Assembly: GCA_012797575.1 (NCBI GenBank)
Contig: JAAZOW010000250.1
Coordinates: forward strand, 1 to 7,544
Origin: Methanomicrobiales archaeon
Lineage (GTDB): Archaea; Halobacteriota; Methanomicrobia; Methanomicrobiales; Methanoculleaceae
Reading direction: 5' to 3'
DNA length: 7,544 bases
Shown: in pieces, positions 1 through 6,347 of the stretch
Layout of the letters: each line of letters opens with the position of its first letter
Numbering within the stretch: the first letter of the stretch is position 1
The notes under the pieces: model-generated
Seen by the model: the letters and a program-made list of their open reading frames with translations, nothing else
Databases searched by the model: none
What the model was told of the DNA's origin: nothing
Translations under genes and position numbers: made by a program

Positions 1-98
1 ATAAAGATCTAACGGTTGTATGAGGTTGTTTCAAGAAAAAGGGCGTTGAAGACTGACATTCAGTCAGTATCGGGGAAGGGGGGTGCTGACCTGTTACC

Positions 99-104
99 AA
101 AAAA
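99..104 (-). terminator. Oligo-T terminator of the pRiA4b ORF-3-like gene
   Basis: Read on the minus strand, a run of six T begins ten bases after the stop codon of the gene at 114-776. Archaeal transcription commonly ends at such oligo-T tracts without needing a hairpin. Further downstream on the same strand is a 6-bp inverted repeat (ACTGAC at 52-57 with GTCAGT at 63-68, loop of 5) and a second T5 tract near 36-40, which could act as a backup. Bases 1-98 hold nothing else that I can recognise. Confidence 0.5.
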
Positions 105-113
105 GTTCGTCTC

Positions 114-776
114 CTACCCCATGTACGCGCACTGACCCATCCGTGGCGAGTTGACGACGGGAAGCGACATCTCCTCATCGCACTCGTGCTCCTCAAAGCA
201 GGTATCGCAGAAGAAAGGGTCTTCTACGTCATTGTAGAGGCATTCGGTGCAGATCTCGGTCGCCGGTTCCCCGCAGATGGAACAGCGGATGTCGGGAGGA
301 TCGTTCTGGGCGACGAGTTCGATGCTCTTCCTGCCTTTTGGGCTGAACGGAACGATATCGAGCACCTTGAAGGTGAGGTACGTGGTGTCGCCGAAGTCGT
401 ATAGGTATTCTCCCTCGAGGCCTACCGAGAGAAGGCTTCCCAGGCGGGCGTTCATGCTCATTCCCCCAAACTCATCGTCGGGGAAGGATACGTATTCATC
501 GCCGTATATGGTGAAGGCGGAGAGGTGACCGCAACACTCAAGCCAGATGTCTCTGAGAGCATTATCCACCGCCTTCAGCGTGGTGTTCTTCTTTACGAGG
601 AGGACGATCCAGTACTGGGGCAGATACCTCCCCTGAAACCTGATGAGCCATGACTCTGCATCCCGGGCCGGTTCCCGGTCCTGCTTGAGCTGCCTGATGA
701 CCTCATTTTTTGCTTTCCGCTTCGTAGTCTCGACATTCCCTATGAGGGTGTGCCCGGGATATGTGCGTTGTGCCAT
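114..776 (-). CDS. Plasmid pRiA4b ORF-3-like family protein with C-terminal zinc-finger-like tail
   Basis: Residue numbers count from the longer possible start at 887 (257 residues); subtract 37 for the preferred start at 776. The core has the pRiA4b ORF-3-like pattern: a beta strand and helix ending in LRDIWLECCGHLSAF (about 111-125), an EFGGMSM stretch (139-145), and YLYDFGDTTYLTFKV (161-175). Molecular function of this family is unknown. The tail carries regularly spaced metal-ligand candidates, C202/C205, C213/C216, C227/C230, H234/C236, resembling B-box or MYND-type zinc fingers, and ends in a VVNSPRMGQCAYMG tail. I prefer the ATG at 776 (MAQRTYPGH) because it leaves about 155 bp for divergent promoters and has an AT-rich AAAAACTTTTA box about 27 bases upstream, as expected for a leaderless archaeal transcript. 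The ATG at 887 would add 37 residues including a CxxC and leave only 44 bp to the ABC gene; it cannot be excluded. Family assignment is fairly sure, start uncertain. Confidence 0.75.
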   Translation of the reverse strand: MAQRTYPGHTLIGNVETTKRKAKNEVIRQLKQDREPARDAESWLIRFQGRYLPQYWIVLLVKKNTTLKAVDNALRDIWLECCGHLSAFTIYGDEYVSFPDDEFGGMSMNARLGSLLSVGLEGEYLYDFGDTTYLTFKVLDIVPFSPKGRKSIELVAQNDPPDIRCSICGEPATEICTECLYNDVEDPFFCDTCFEEHECDEEMSLPVVNSPRMGQCAYMG

Positions 777-919
777 GACAAGCGTCTGTGGCACTGCGTA
801 AAAGTTTTTCCTCTCGCAGTCAGTACATTCCTGAGGGAACCATTGCACCTCCGCTGGAGCAGTGGGGTCATAGGCTCCAGAGAACATGGATACAGCCCCC
901 AGGATCTACTGAGGGCGGC

Positions 920-924
920 AGGAG
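920..924 (+). promoter_or_regulatory. Ribosome binding site (AGGAG) setting a TTG start
   Basis: AGGAG lies seven bases before TTG at 932, the only well-placed start candidate just ahead of the conserved ABC ATPase sequence. The nearest in-frame ATG upstream is at 788, which would add 48 residues of low-complexity, non-ABC sequence and overlap the region divergent to the minus-strand gene. Confidence 0.6.
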
Positions 925-931
925 CAGTAAT

Positions 932-1885
932 TTGGCGGCGATAGAGACATTTGAACTGACAAAGCATTTTGAGAGCCTCGTCGCTGTCGATCGACTGGAT
1001 CTTGCGATCGATCGGGAGATCTTCGGGCTCCTCGGGCCGAACGGTTCGGGGAAGACGACGACCGTGAAGATGCTCACGACGCTCCTTGCCCCGACGGAGG
1101 GTGACGCAACGATCTGTGGGCATTCGGTGATAGGTGACCCGCTCGCGGTCCGGGAGCAGATCAGCTACGTCCCGCAGGATATGGCGGTCGACCCGAAGCT
1201 CACCGGCCGGGAGAACGTCATCTTCTTTGCCAAGGTCTACGGTGTCCCCCGCCCCCGGGAGGTCGCGGACGAGGCGCTCGCCATGCTGGATCTTGCGCCC
1301 AGGGCGGATGACCTTGTGCGGACCTACTCGGGCGGTATGCGCAGGAGGCTTGAGCTTGCGCAGGCGCTCGTCCACGATCCGGCGGTGCTCTTCCTCGATG
1401 AACCGACGATCGGGCTTGATGTGGCGGGCAGGAAGCGGATATGGGAGCATATCACCGCCCTAAAAGATCGGGGGATGACGGTCTTTGTCACGACGCACTA
1501 CATGGATGAGGCGGACCAGGCCTGCGACCGGATCGGGATCATCGACCACGGTCGGGTGGTGGCGACCGATACCCCGGTGGCGCTGAAGGCATCGGTCTGC
1601 CGGGATATCATATCGATACGGGCTGACGGGTCGCTCCCCGACGAACTCCCCGGAGGCGTCGCTTTCCTCGGGATGACCGATGGCGAACTCAGGTTTGAGG
1701 CGGATAGGGGCGATGAAGCCGGGTTTGCCCTCTCCCACGTGCTCACGAATGCCGGGATGACGGTGAGATCGGTCTCGGTCCGGCAGCCGACCCTCGATGA
1801 CGTCTTCCTCGCCCTCGTCGGAGAGTCGGATGAGACGGAGGCGTTTGACGATCGAAGGTTCCGGAGGATGCTTCGGAGGCGCTGA
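932..1885 (+). CDS. DrrA-type ABC transporter ATP-binding protein (TTG start)
   Basis: This 317-residue protein is the cytoplasmic ATPase of a type ABC-2 exporter. Motifs in order: Walker A GPNGSGKTT at 35-43, Q-loop glutamine Q82 in YVPQ, signature YSGGM at 132-136, Walker B VLFLDEP at 152-158, D-loop GLD at 161-163 and the switch histidine H189 in TTHYMDEAD. All catalytic residues are present. After the nucleotide-binding domain follows a C-terminal extension of about 90 residues ending in QPTLDDVFLALVG, typical of the daunorubicin-resistance (DrrA) and related drug, lipid or polysaccharide export ATPases. I chose TTG at 932 because AGGAG sits seven bases upstream and homology begins right there (IETFELTKHF). 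The stop codon overlaps the start of the permease gene, so the two are translationally coupled. The substrate cannot be told from sequence; antibiotic resistance should not be assumed. Confidence 0.92.
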   Translation: MAAIETFELTKHFESLVAVDRLDLAIDREIFGLLGPNGSGKTTTVKMLTTLLAPTEGDATICGHSVIGDPLAVREQISYVPQDMAVDPKLTGRENVIFFAKVYGVPRPREVADEALAMLDLAPRADDLVRTYSGGMRRRLELAQALVHDPAVLFLDEPTIGLDVAGRKRIWEHITALKDRGMTVFVTTHYMDEADQACDRIGIIDHGRVVATDTPVALKASVCRDIISIRADGSLPDELPGGVAFLGMTDGELRFEADRGDEAGFALSHVLTNAGMTVRSVSVRQPTLDDVFLALVGESDETEAFDDRRFRRMLRRR

Positions 1886-2610
1886 TGAGGCGGATGTTCT
1901 TTTACATGGAGAGGGACTTCCGCCGCTGGCTCCGTGGCAGGGCCAATGTCCTGTCCACGCTGATCCTGCCGGCGGCGTGGCTCATATTCGTCGGTCTCGC
2001 CCTCCCGATCCGGTTCACGGATAACTATCTCGACTTCATCGCCCCCGGCATCCTGGTCCTGACGATGCTCGGCGCATCCCTCCAGGGTGGATCGCTCCTG
2101 ATGTTCGACAAAGTCCTCGGCTACCTCCAGAAGTTCCTTGCGCTGCCAGCGCCCCGGGAGAGTATCCTCTTTGGAAAGATCCTCTTCATCACCCTCCGGG
2201 GCCTGATCCAGGCGACGGTCATCCTGGTCATCGCCATCCTGCTCGGGGCGAACTTCCTCAGTCCCATCCTCATCCTCTCGATCTATGCCGTCCTCTTCAT
2301 CTTCGGCGTCTTTCTCTCCTCGGTGATGACGACGATCGCCCTCAAAGTCGATGACCACGATTCATACGCGGCGATCAATGCGATGGTATCGATGCCGCTC
2401 TTCTTCACGAGCAGTGCGCTGATGCCCTACGACCAGATGCCGGGCTGGCTCGCGGTGATTGCGCGAGCTAACCCGGTCTCCTATGCGATCGATTGCATCC
2501 GGGATCTTCAGGCGGGTATATTCCCGGCGGCCACCCTCCTCGGGCTTCTTCTTGGTGCAGTCCTGGTGCTCCTGATGAGTGTCACGGTCTTTCGGAAGGC
2601 AACGGTCTGA
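1885..2610 (+). CDS. ABC-2 type transporter permease
   Basis: This 241-residue membrane protein is the partner of the ATPase just upstream; the two share one base (TGATG), and GGAGG at 1875-1879 inside the ATPase gene provides its ribosome binding site. About six hydrophobic segments are visible: roughly 23-42, 52-72, 96-121, 126-152, 163-180 and 216-236. The amphipathic N-terminus (RRMFFYMERDFRRWLRGR) and the stretch SMPLFFTSSALMPYDQMPGW followed by ARANPVSYAIDCIR (169-206) are hallmarks of the ABC-2/DrrB family. Length is typical for a half-size permease, so two copies probably pair with two ATPases. A second in-frame ATG lies three codons in (1894), but the GGAGG spacing suits 1885 well. 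Direction is presumably export; the substrate is unknown. Confidence 0.92.
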   Translation: MRRMFFYMERDFRRWLRGRANVLSTLILPAAWLIFVGLALPIRFTDNYLDFIAPGILVLTMLGASLQGGSLLMFDKVLGYLQKFLALPAPRESILFGKILFITLRGLIQATVILVIAILLGANFLSPILILSIYAVLFIFGVFLSSVMTTIALKVDDHDSYAAINAMVSMPLFFTSSALMPYDQMPGWLAVIARANPVSYAIDCIRDLQAGIFPAATLLGLLLGAVLVLLMSVTVFRKATV

Positions 2611-2749
2611 TTCGATCGGGGGGCGGGGTCCTGTCGTCTTTTAGCTGGAACGCTCCATCGATCCCGGCAGATTCCAGGAGACGGCCGTCGTGGTGAGGGT
2701 ACCTGATTACGACAGGATTTGTGAATGGTGTGGTGCGGCGTAGAACACT
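2611..2749. other. Intergenic region without a recognisable gene
   Basis: No convincing gene lies between the permease and the FmdE promoter. A short T4 tract (2639-2642) could contribute to ending the exporter transcript. A 9-bp perfect inverted repeat, TCCTGTCGT at 2629-2637 and ACGACAGGA at 2709-2717, encloses 71 bases. A 61-codon minus-strand frame (2582-2767) is open but runs through the conserved promoter element and into the permease gene, and I see no family in it. Confidence 0.4.
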
Positions 2750-2784
2750 ATCACAACAAAATCTCAAATGATAATATTTTTTAA
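2750..2784 (+). promoter_or_regulatory. Promoter/operator element of the FmdE-methyltransferase operon (copy 1)
   Basis: The element reads ATCACAA (2750-2756), eight unconserved bases, then the 20-base block CAAATGATAATATTTTTTAA (2765-2784). The same arrangement, with the same spacing and one mismatch in the block, lies upstream of the slipin gene at 6236-6270. The AT-rich 3' half is the only TATA-like sequence upstream of the FmdE gene and would place transcription start near 2805-2810, giving a leader of about 85 bases. The conserved 5' half is too long and too specific for a TATA box and its flanking recognition element alone, so I infer a regulator site joined to the promoter. TATCA (2749-2753) and TGATA (2769-2773) also form a short inverted repeat here. 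Confidence 0.6.
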
Positions 2785-2892
2785 GGTCTTATCCTAATAC
2801 AGTGCGATGCAGAGCGCCGAACGGCCACTGCATCCGGTAGGGGTCAACCACCCTGCCAGGCAAGACGAAACAGTAAACCAGGGGTATTGGAG

Positions 2893-4983
2893 ATGAAAGA
2901 TTCTATCACGCTAGTACTCGGCATACTGCTGGTATGCCTGCTCTGCGCACCGGTGATGGCAGCGTCACCGAACGGGGATCGTATGGATGAGCTGGGGCAA
3001 CGTGCGGCACTGACTGCCATGGACCAGCTGAAGTTCAACAAAGGTGATCCGAACGTCCTTGTACTGACCAACGCCGGACGGGCCGTGGTGAACGGCCAGA
3101 CGACCGAGCGGGCGGTATCGGGGATCACGAAGGTTGCCGGTCTGCAGAACGGGGATAACACGCTCTGGCAGGTGAATCGGGCCAACTGGAAGCCGCTCTG
3201 GTTCTACTTCTATAACAAGGACTCCGGAAAGGCCCTCTACCTGGAGCCGGATGAGGCCTGCTATACAAAGAGCCCGACTGATCTCGCAGCGACCTCACTC
3301 CCGGATACCTTCTCAAAGGCCATCGTCGTCACCGGGGACCTGGAGATGATGCTCGCCGATACCGAGGTCGGGAATGCCACCATGAAAGATCTGGGCGATG
3401 CCTCTTCCATCCTCCCGATCGCCAACGCATGGGCACACGGGGCGCCCTATGACCTCATGTCTGCGGCGATGCTCCACAACCACATCTGCCCCGGGCTGCT
3501 CAGCGGCTACCTGAACGTCAGGTACGTCGGACAGGTGTTGCCGATCACTGATGGAGCCTCCTACGTGCCTATTTCAAGCCCGAGCACGTCGTGCAAGGAG
3601 GACATGTTCCCGATCCTCTGGGATCTCACGCCTGGGAAAGGTGGCCATACCATGGCGATCCTCACGAAGGAGGAGCAGGAGGCCCTGAAGGAGGAGTACG
3701 GTTCCACGCCGCGCGGCATCTTTGTCCGCTGGGATAGCACGACGAACTCCGGCACGGGCATCGTTCTCGGGTCTGTCCCCCAGGATGCATCGGCCCCGTA
3801 CACCGGCCCGTCATGGGGAGAAAAACCCGCTCGTGTCCTTGATATACTGGAGACACTCGACTCTCCGGAGATGCACGTCCGGACCCTCAAGACGTTTCCG
3901 GTCGATGCTGAGATGCTTGCCGACCTGAAGAATCCGGCCACCAATCCCTACAAGGTTATACGAGATCTCCCGCGATCGGCGGTGTTGCCGAACGGGGATC
4001 GTATGGATGAGCTGGGGCAGCGTGCGGCACTGACTGCCATGGACCGATTGAAGTTCAACAAAGGTGATCCGAACGTCCTTGTACTGACCAACGCCGGCCG
4101 GGTCATGGTGAACGGCCAGACGACCGAGCGGGCGGTATCGGGGATCACGGAGGTTGCCGGTCTGCAGAACGGGGATAACACGCTCTGGCAGGTGAATCGG
4201 GCCGAATGGATGCCGCTCTGGTTCTACTTCCACAACAAAGAGTCTGGAGAGGTCCTCTACCTGGAACCTGATGAGGCCTGCTATACAAAGAGCCCGGCTG
4301 ATCTCGCGGCGACCTCACTCCCGGATACCTTCTCAAAGGCCATCGTCGTCACCGGGGACCTGGAGATGATGCTCGCCGATACCGGGGTGGGGAATGCCAC
4401 CATGAAAGATCTGGGCGATGCCTCTTCCATCCTCCCGATCGCCAACGCATGGGCACACGGGGCGCCCTATGACCTCATGTCCAGTGTCATGCTCCACAAT
4501 CATTTCTGCCCCGGCGTATCCAGCGGGTATCTCCTCGCAAAGTACGTCGAGCAGGAGATGCCGATCACCGATGGAACCTCTTACGTGGTCATCTCCTGTC
4601 CCATGTGGTGCAAAGATGACATATTCCCGATCCTCTGGGATCTCACGCCCGGAAAGGGTGGTCACCACATCTACTCTCTCTCAGGCGAGGACGAGGCTTC
4701 ACTGACAGAGAAGTACGGCACCCGCCCGGCGGGGATATTCGTCCGCTGGGATGACAGGCAGAAGGTGGGCCACGCACTCGCACTTGGATTCGAGTTCGAC
4801 TCGACGCCCTGGACCGGCCCGTCATGGGGAGAAAAACCCATGGCCACCATCAAGATGATCGAGAATCTCGGGAACGCCGAGAAGTACGTCACGGTGCTTG
4901 AGGAGTTTGACGTGAGTGAAAAGATGCTTGCCGACCTGAAGGATCCGGCAAACAGCCCGTACAAGGTGGCGGGTATGATATGA
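2893..4983 (+). CDS. Secreted tandem FmdE-domain protein
   Basis: The 696-residue product begins with a clear Sec signal peptide (MKDSITLVLGILLVCLLCAPVMA, likely cut after A23), so it acts outside the membrane. Two units follow, residues 26-365 and 366-696. Each has about 165 residues of an alpha/beta region (KFNKGDPNVLVLTNAG; WFYF-NK-SG; ANAWAHGAPYDLM) and then an FmdE-like domain. The family motif HxHxCPG appears as H195-N-H197-I-C199-P-G and H535-N-H537-F-C539-P-G, followed by CKEDMFP (C234) or CKDDIFP (C573) and TPGKGGH. These are the metal-ligand positions of FmdE proteins, named after the formylmethanofuran dehydrogenase operon, whose exact role is unsettled. The C-terminal zinc-ribbon of classical FmdE is absent. 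The start is ATG 2893, with AGGGG eight bases upstream; a TTG two codons earlier is less likely. It is probably co-transcribed with the methyltransferase 67 bp downstream. A periplasmic metal or metal-complex binding role is inference. Confidence 0.85.
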   Translation: MKDSITLVLGILLVCLLCAPVMAASPNGDRMDELGQRAALTAMDQLKFNKGDPNVLVLTNAGRAVVNGQTTERAVSGITKVAGLQNGDNTLWQVNRANWKPLWFYFYNKDSGKALYLEPDEACYTKSPTDLAATSLPDTFSKAIVVTGDLEMMLADTEVGNATMKDLGDASSILPIANAWAHGAPYDLMSAAMLHNHICPGLLSGYLNVRYVGQVLPITDGASYVPISSPSTSCKEDMFPILWDLTPGKGGHTMAILTKEEQEALKEEYGSTPRGIFVRWDSTTNSGTGIVLGSVPQDASAPYTGPSWGEKPARVLDILETLDSPEMHVRTLKTFPVDAEMLADLKNPATNPYKVIRDLPRSAVLPNGDRMDELGQRAALTAMDRLKFNKGDPNVLVLTNAGRVMVNGQTTERAVSGITEVAGLQNGDNTLWQVNRAEWMPLWFYFHNKESGEVLYLEPDEACYTKSPADLAATSLPDTFSKAIVVTGDLEMMLADTGVGNATMKDLGDASSILPIANAWAHGAPYDLMSSVMLHNHFCPGVSSGYLLAKYVEQEMPITDGTSYVVISCPMWCKDDIFPILWDLTPGKGGHHIYSLSGEDEASLTEKYGTRPAGIFVRWDDRQKVGHALALGFEFDSTPWTGPSWGEKPMATIKMIENLGNAEKYVTVLEEFDVSEKMLADLKDPANSPYKVAGMI
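2968..3987 (+). repeat. Intragenic tandem repeat, unit 1 (1020 bp)
   Basis: This unit starts at CCGAACGGGGATC and matches the following unit at a fixed offset of exactly 1020 bases, or 340 codons. Counting by eye, about 24 mismatches occur in the first 494 bases (about 95% identity); the next 60 bases counted after the break have 19 mismatches (about 68%). Unit 1 differs from unit 2 most clearly in the segment between the two metal-binding motifs, where it reads ISSPSTSC and is one codon longer. Confidence 0.9.
3988..4983 (+). repeat. Intragenic tandem repeat, unit 2
   Basis: This is the second copy of the 340-codon unit, ending at the stop codon. Long blocks are identical to unit 1 at the DNA level, for example 4321-4380 against 3301-3360 and 4441-4481 against 3421-3461, including synonymous positions. 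Identity drops abruptly after 4481. The segment between the metal-binding motifs reads ISCPMWC, so it has one cysteine more than unit 1. Confidence 0.9.
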
Positions 4984-5050
4984 GGGATCCTTGAACTTTC
5001 GTTCTGGATGCTTGACGTGAGAGATACAGGTTATCAGGGGACATGAAGAT

Positions 5051-5917
5051 ATGACGCAGACTGAGAATGTGAGATGCTGGGTCGACTGCTGGAGGGCGGC
5101 GGTGCCGAATGAGGTGGCCGTCACCGATGAGGCGCAGGCAGCCCGATGGGATAAGCGAGCTGAACACTTCGCACGGCACAGGGATGAGGGGAGGAGTCAG
5201 AAGAGAACTGCCGGTGTCTTTGCACTCCTGGAGGAGGCGGGCTTTCATCCAGAGGGCGCAACGGTCCTCGATATTGGGTGCGGGCCAGGCTCGCTCTCCC
5301 TCCCCCTTGCCCGGGCCGGTGCGGATGTAACGGCTCTGGACATATCGACAGGGATGCTCGATCGGCTGCGCGAGGCAGCAGGGCGTGAAGGCCTATCCAT
5401 CAACGCGGTCGAGTGCTCATGGTGGACGGCCGATATCGATGAGCTCGGGCTTCGGGAGAAGTTCGATCTCGTGATCGCCTCCATGACGCCGGGGGTCAGG
5501 GATGTCGAGACCTTCGACCGGATGATGGCGTGTTCAAGGAGATTCTGTTACTACAGTAACTTCATCAGGAGGGGCTCAGACAAGGCCCATAACGAGATCG
5601 TCGAAGAGATCCTGGGCGAGAAGCGGCACAACCATAGCCGTGGGCCGGGACTGGTCTACCCGTTCATGTACCTCTATGTGCTTGGCTACCGGCCGCTCCT
5701 GAGGTTCAGCCATACCCAAAGGACCCGTGAGCTGGACTGGGTCGAGGCCGCGGAGGAGATGATCAGAGCCCTTGGGCGCAACCGGGATATATCCAGCGAT
5801 ACCGAGGAGAAGATCCGCGAGCACTACAAAGATGCATCACCGGACGGCACATACCGCTCCGAGGCAGAGGTCTACAGCGGTATGATGGTCTGGTCAGTCA
5901 CAGACCGAGACGGCTGA
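5051..5917 (+). CDS. Class I SAM-dependent methyltransferase
   Basis: The 288-residue cytoplasmic protein has a Rossmann-type methyltransferase core. Motif I, VLDIGCGPG, is at 72-80; the acidic residue closing the second strand, which binds the SAM ribose, is D97 in VTALDIS; the fourth strand is FDLVIASMTPGVRD at 138-151. An N-terminal helical stretch with WVDCWRAAV and ARWDKRAEHF (about 10-40) and a C-terminal half rich in aromatic residues (CYYSNFIRRG; YPFMYLYVLGYRP) probably form the substrate pocket. The acceptor is not identifiable; the fold with this helical lead is more like small-molecule than rRNA or protein methyltransferases. The start ATG has GGGG ten bases upstream. Its place 67 bp behind the FmdE gene, with no terminator between them, suggests one operon, and a metal-ligand or cofactor-related substrate is a reasonable guess from context only. 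Confidence 0.87.
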   Translation: MTQTENVRCWVDCWRAAVPNEVAVTDEAQAARWDKRAEHFARHRDEGRSQKRTAGVFALLEEAGFHPEGATVLDIGCGPGSLSLPLARAGADVTALDISTGMLDRLREAAGREGLSINAVECSWWTADIDELGLREKFDLVIASMTPGVRDVETFDRMMACSRRFCYYSNFIRRGSDKAHNEIVEEILGEKRHNHSRGPGLVYPFMYLYVLGYRPLLRFSHTQRTRELDWVEAAEEMIRALGRNRDISSDTEEKIREHYKDASPDGTYRSEAEVYSGMMVWSVTDRDG

Positions 5918-5941
5918 TGCCCTCCCCCCCCGACGGCGCCG

Positions 5942-5960
5942 GCCTTCCCTCAGGGAGGGC
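5942..5960 (+). terminator. GC-rich hairpin after the methyltransferase gene
   Basis: GCCTTCCCT and AGGGAGGGC pair over nine positions (one G-U) around a very tight turn. The 3' arm can instead pair perfectly with GCCCTCCC at 5919-5926. The structure starts 25 bases after the methyltransferase stop. No T-run follows, so it may slow or protect the 3' end of the message rather than act as a classical terminator. Confidence 0.3.
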
Positions 5961-5986
5961 GGGGGGAATGCTACCCCCTGTTCGTC

Positions 5987-6178
5987 TCAGGCCTGGCAGC
6001 GCCGGATCCGGGAAGGGGTGCCCAGAAATTCTTCTACACTGGTCACTCTCCTCACGCCGGACAGCGCGGGACCTTCCAGGATCTGCAGGACGCCGGTTCT
6101 CCGGGTGAGATCGTCGATATCCGCACGAATCTTCAGGGATAGACCAGGACAGGGGCAGATCGCATGTGCCGGTCTGTC
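5987..6178 (-). pseudogene. Possible decayed reading frame, minus strand
   Basis: On the minus strand an open frame ends at TGA (5987-5989) and encodes a protein-like stretch including LKIRADIDDLTRRTGVLQ, ILEGPALSGVRRVTSVEEFL and GTPSRIRRC. Third-position G+C is about 69% in the 45 codons counted, similar to real genes around it. The frame stays open back to a TAG near 6248, yet contains no ATG, GTG or TTG start, so an intact gene is unlikely. I do not recognise the family. It may be a leftover of a gene cut by rearrangement, or chance. The rest of 5918-6235 shows only the hairpin near 5942 and a TTTAAATA box at 6218-6225. Confidence 0.2.
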
Positions 6179-6217
6179 GCAGGCGGTCAGGTGGAGTGGT
6201 GTTGGTATAGCTAATTG

Positions 6218-6225
6218 TTTAAATA
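6218..6225 (+). promoter_or_regulatory. Candidate additional TATA box (TTTAAATA)
   Basis: TTTAAATA matches the archaeal TATA consensus and lies 130 bases before the slipin start codon, upstream of the conserved element at 6236-6270. If used, transcription would begin near 6247, inside that element, so the element would then behave as an operator over the start site. No equivalent box lies upstream of the FmdE gene copy, which argues that the element itself is the main promoter. Confidence 0.3.
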
Positions 6226-6235
6226 GTAGCAGATG

Positions 6236-6270
6236 ATCACAAGGTATCTACAAATGATCATATTTTTTAA
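6236..6270 (+). promoter_or_regulatory. Promoter/operator element of the slipin-FecCD unit (copy 2)
   Basis: ATCACAA (6236-6242), eight unconserved bases and CAAATGATCATATTTTTTAA (6251-6270) repeat the arrangement found before the FmdE gene at 2750-2784; 26 of the 27 fixed positions agree. Two copies of ATGATCA (6233-6239 and 6254-6260) are 21 bases apart, about two helical turns, which suits binding of a dimeric regulator on one DNA face. The AT-rich end would place transcription start near 6292, leaving a leader of about 55 bases before the ATG at 6348. Confidence 0.6.
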
Positions 6271-6347
6271 TGATTGATCCCAATGGGAGTAAGAGAGATG
6301 CTATCTCCAAGCTATATTTGCATTCGGTAAAAAGACGGTGTGTTCAG

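Noticed and set aside
788..931. N-terminal extension of the ABC ATPase from the ATG at 788
   Set aside because: The added 48 residues have no resemblance to ABC ATPases and overlap the divergent promoter region; TTG at 932 has a well-spaced AGGAG.
740..1450. 236-codon minus-strand frame opposite the ATPase gene
   Set aside because: It lies antisense to the Walker A and signature motifs of a clear ABC ATPase and overlaps the real minus-strand gene; no family features.
1498..2358. Long minus-strand frame of 286 codons opposite the ABC exporter genes
   Set aside because: It is a composition shadow: highly charged, repetitive E/D/R-rich translation opposite two genes with full family motifs.
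2582..2767. 61-codon minus-strand frame between the permease and the FmdE gene
   Set aside because: It overlaps the permease gene and the conserved promoter element, has no recognised family and no clear ribosome binding site.
2968..4983. Tandem repeat as a mobile element or CRISPR-like array
   Set aside because: The repeat is in frame, codes for one continuous protein with a signal peptide, and has no terminal inverted repeats, target duplications or spacer pattern.
6018..6236. Plus-strand 72-codon frame in the gap before the slipin gene
   Set aside because: Ser/Arg-rich translation without ribosome binding site; the opposite strand reads more protein-like, so this frame looks like its shadow.
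6270..6347. Slipin start at the ATG at 6270
   Set aside because: This ATG overlaps the end of the conserved AT-rich promoter block, and the added residues are not slipin-like; the ATG at 6348 directly precedes the membrane segment.
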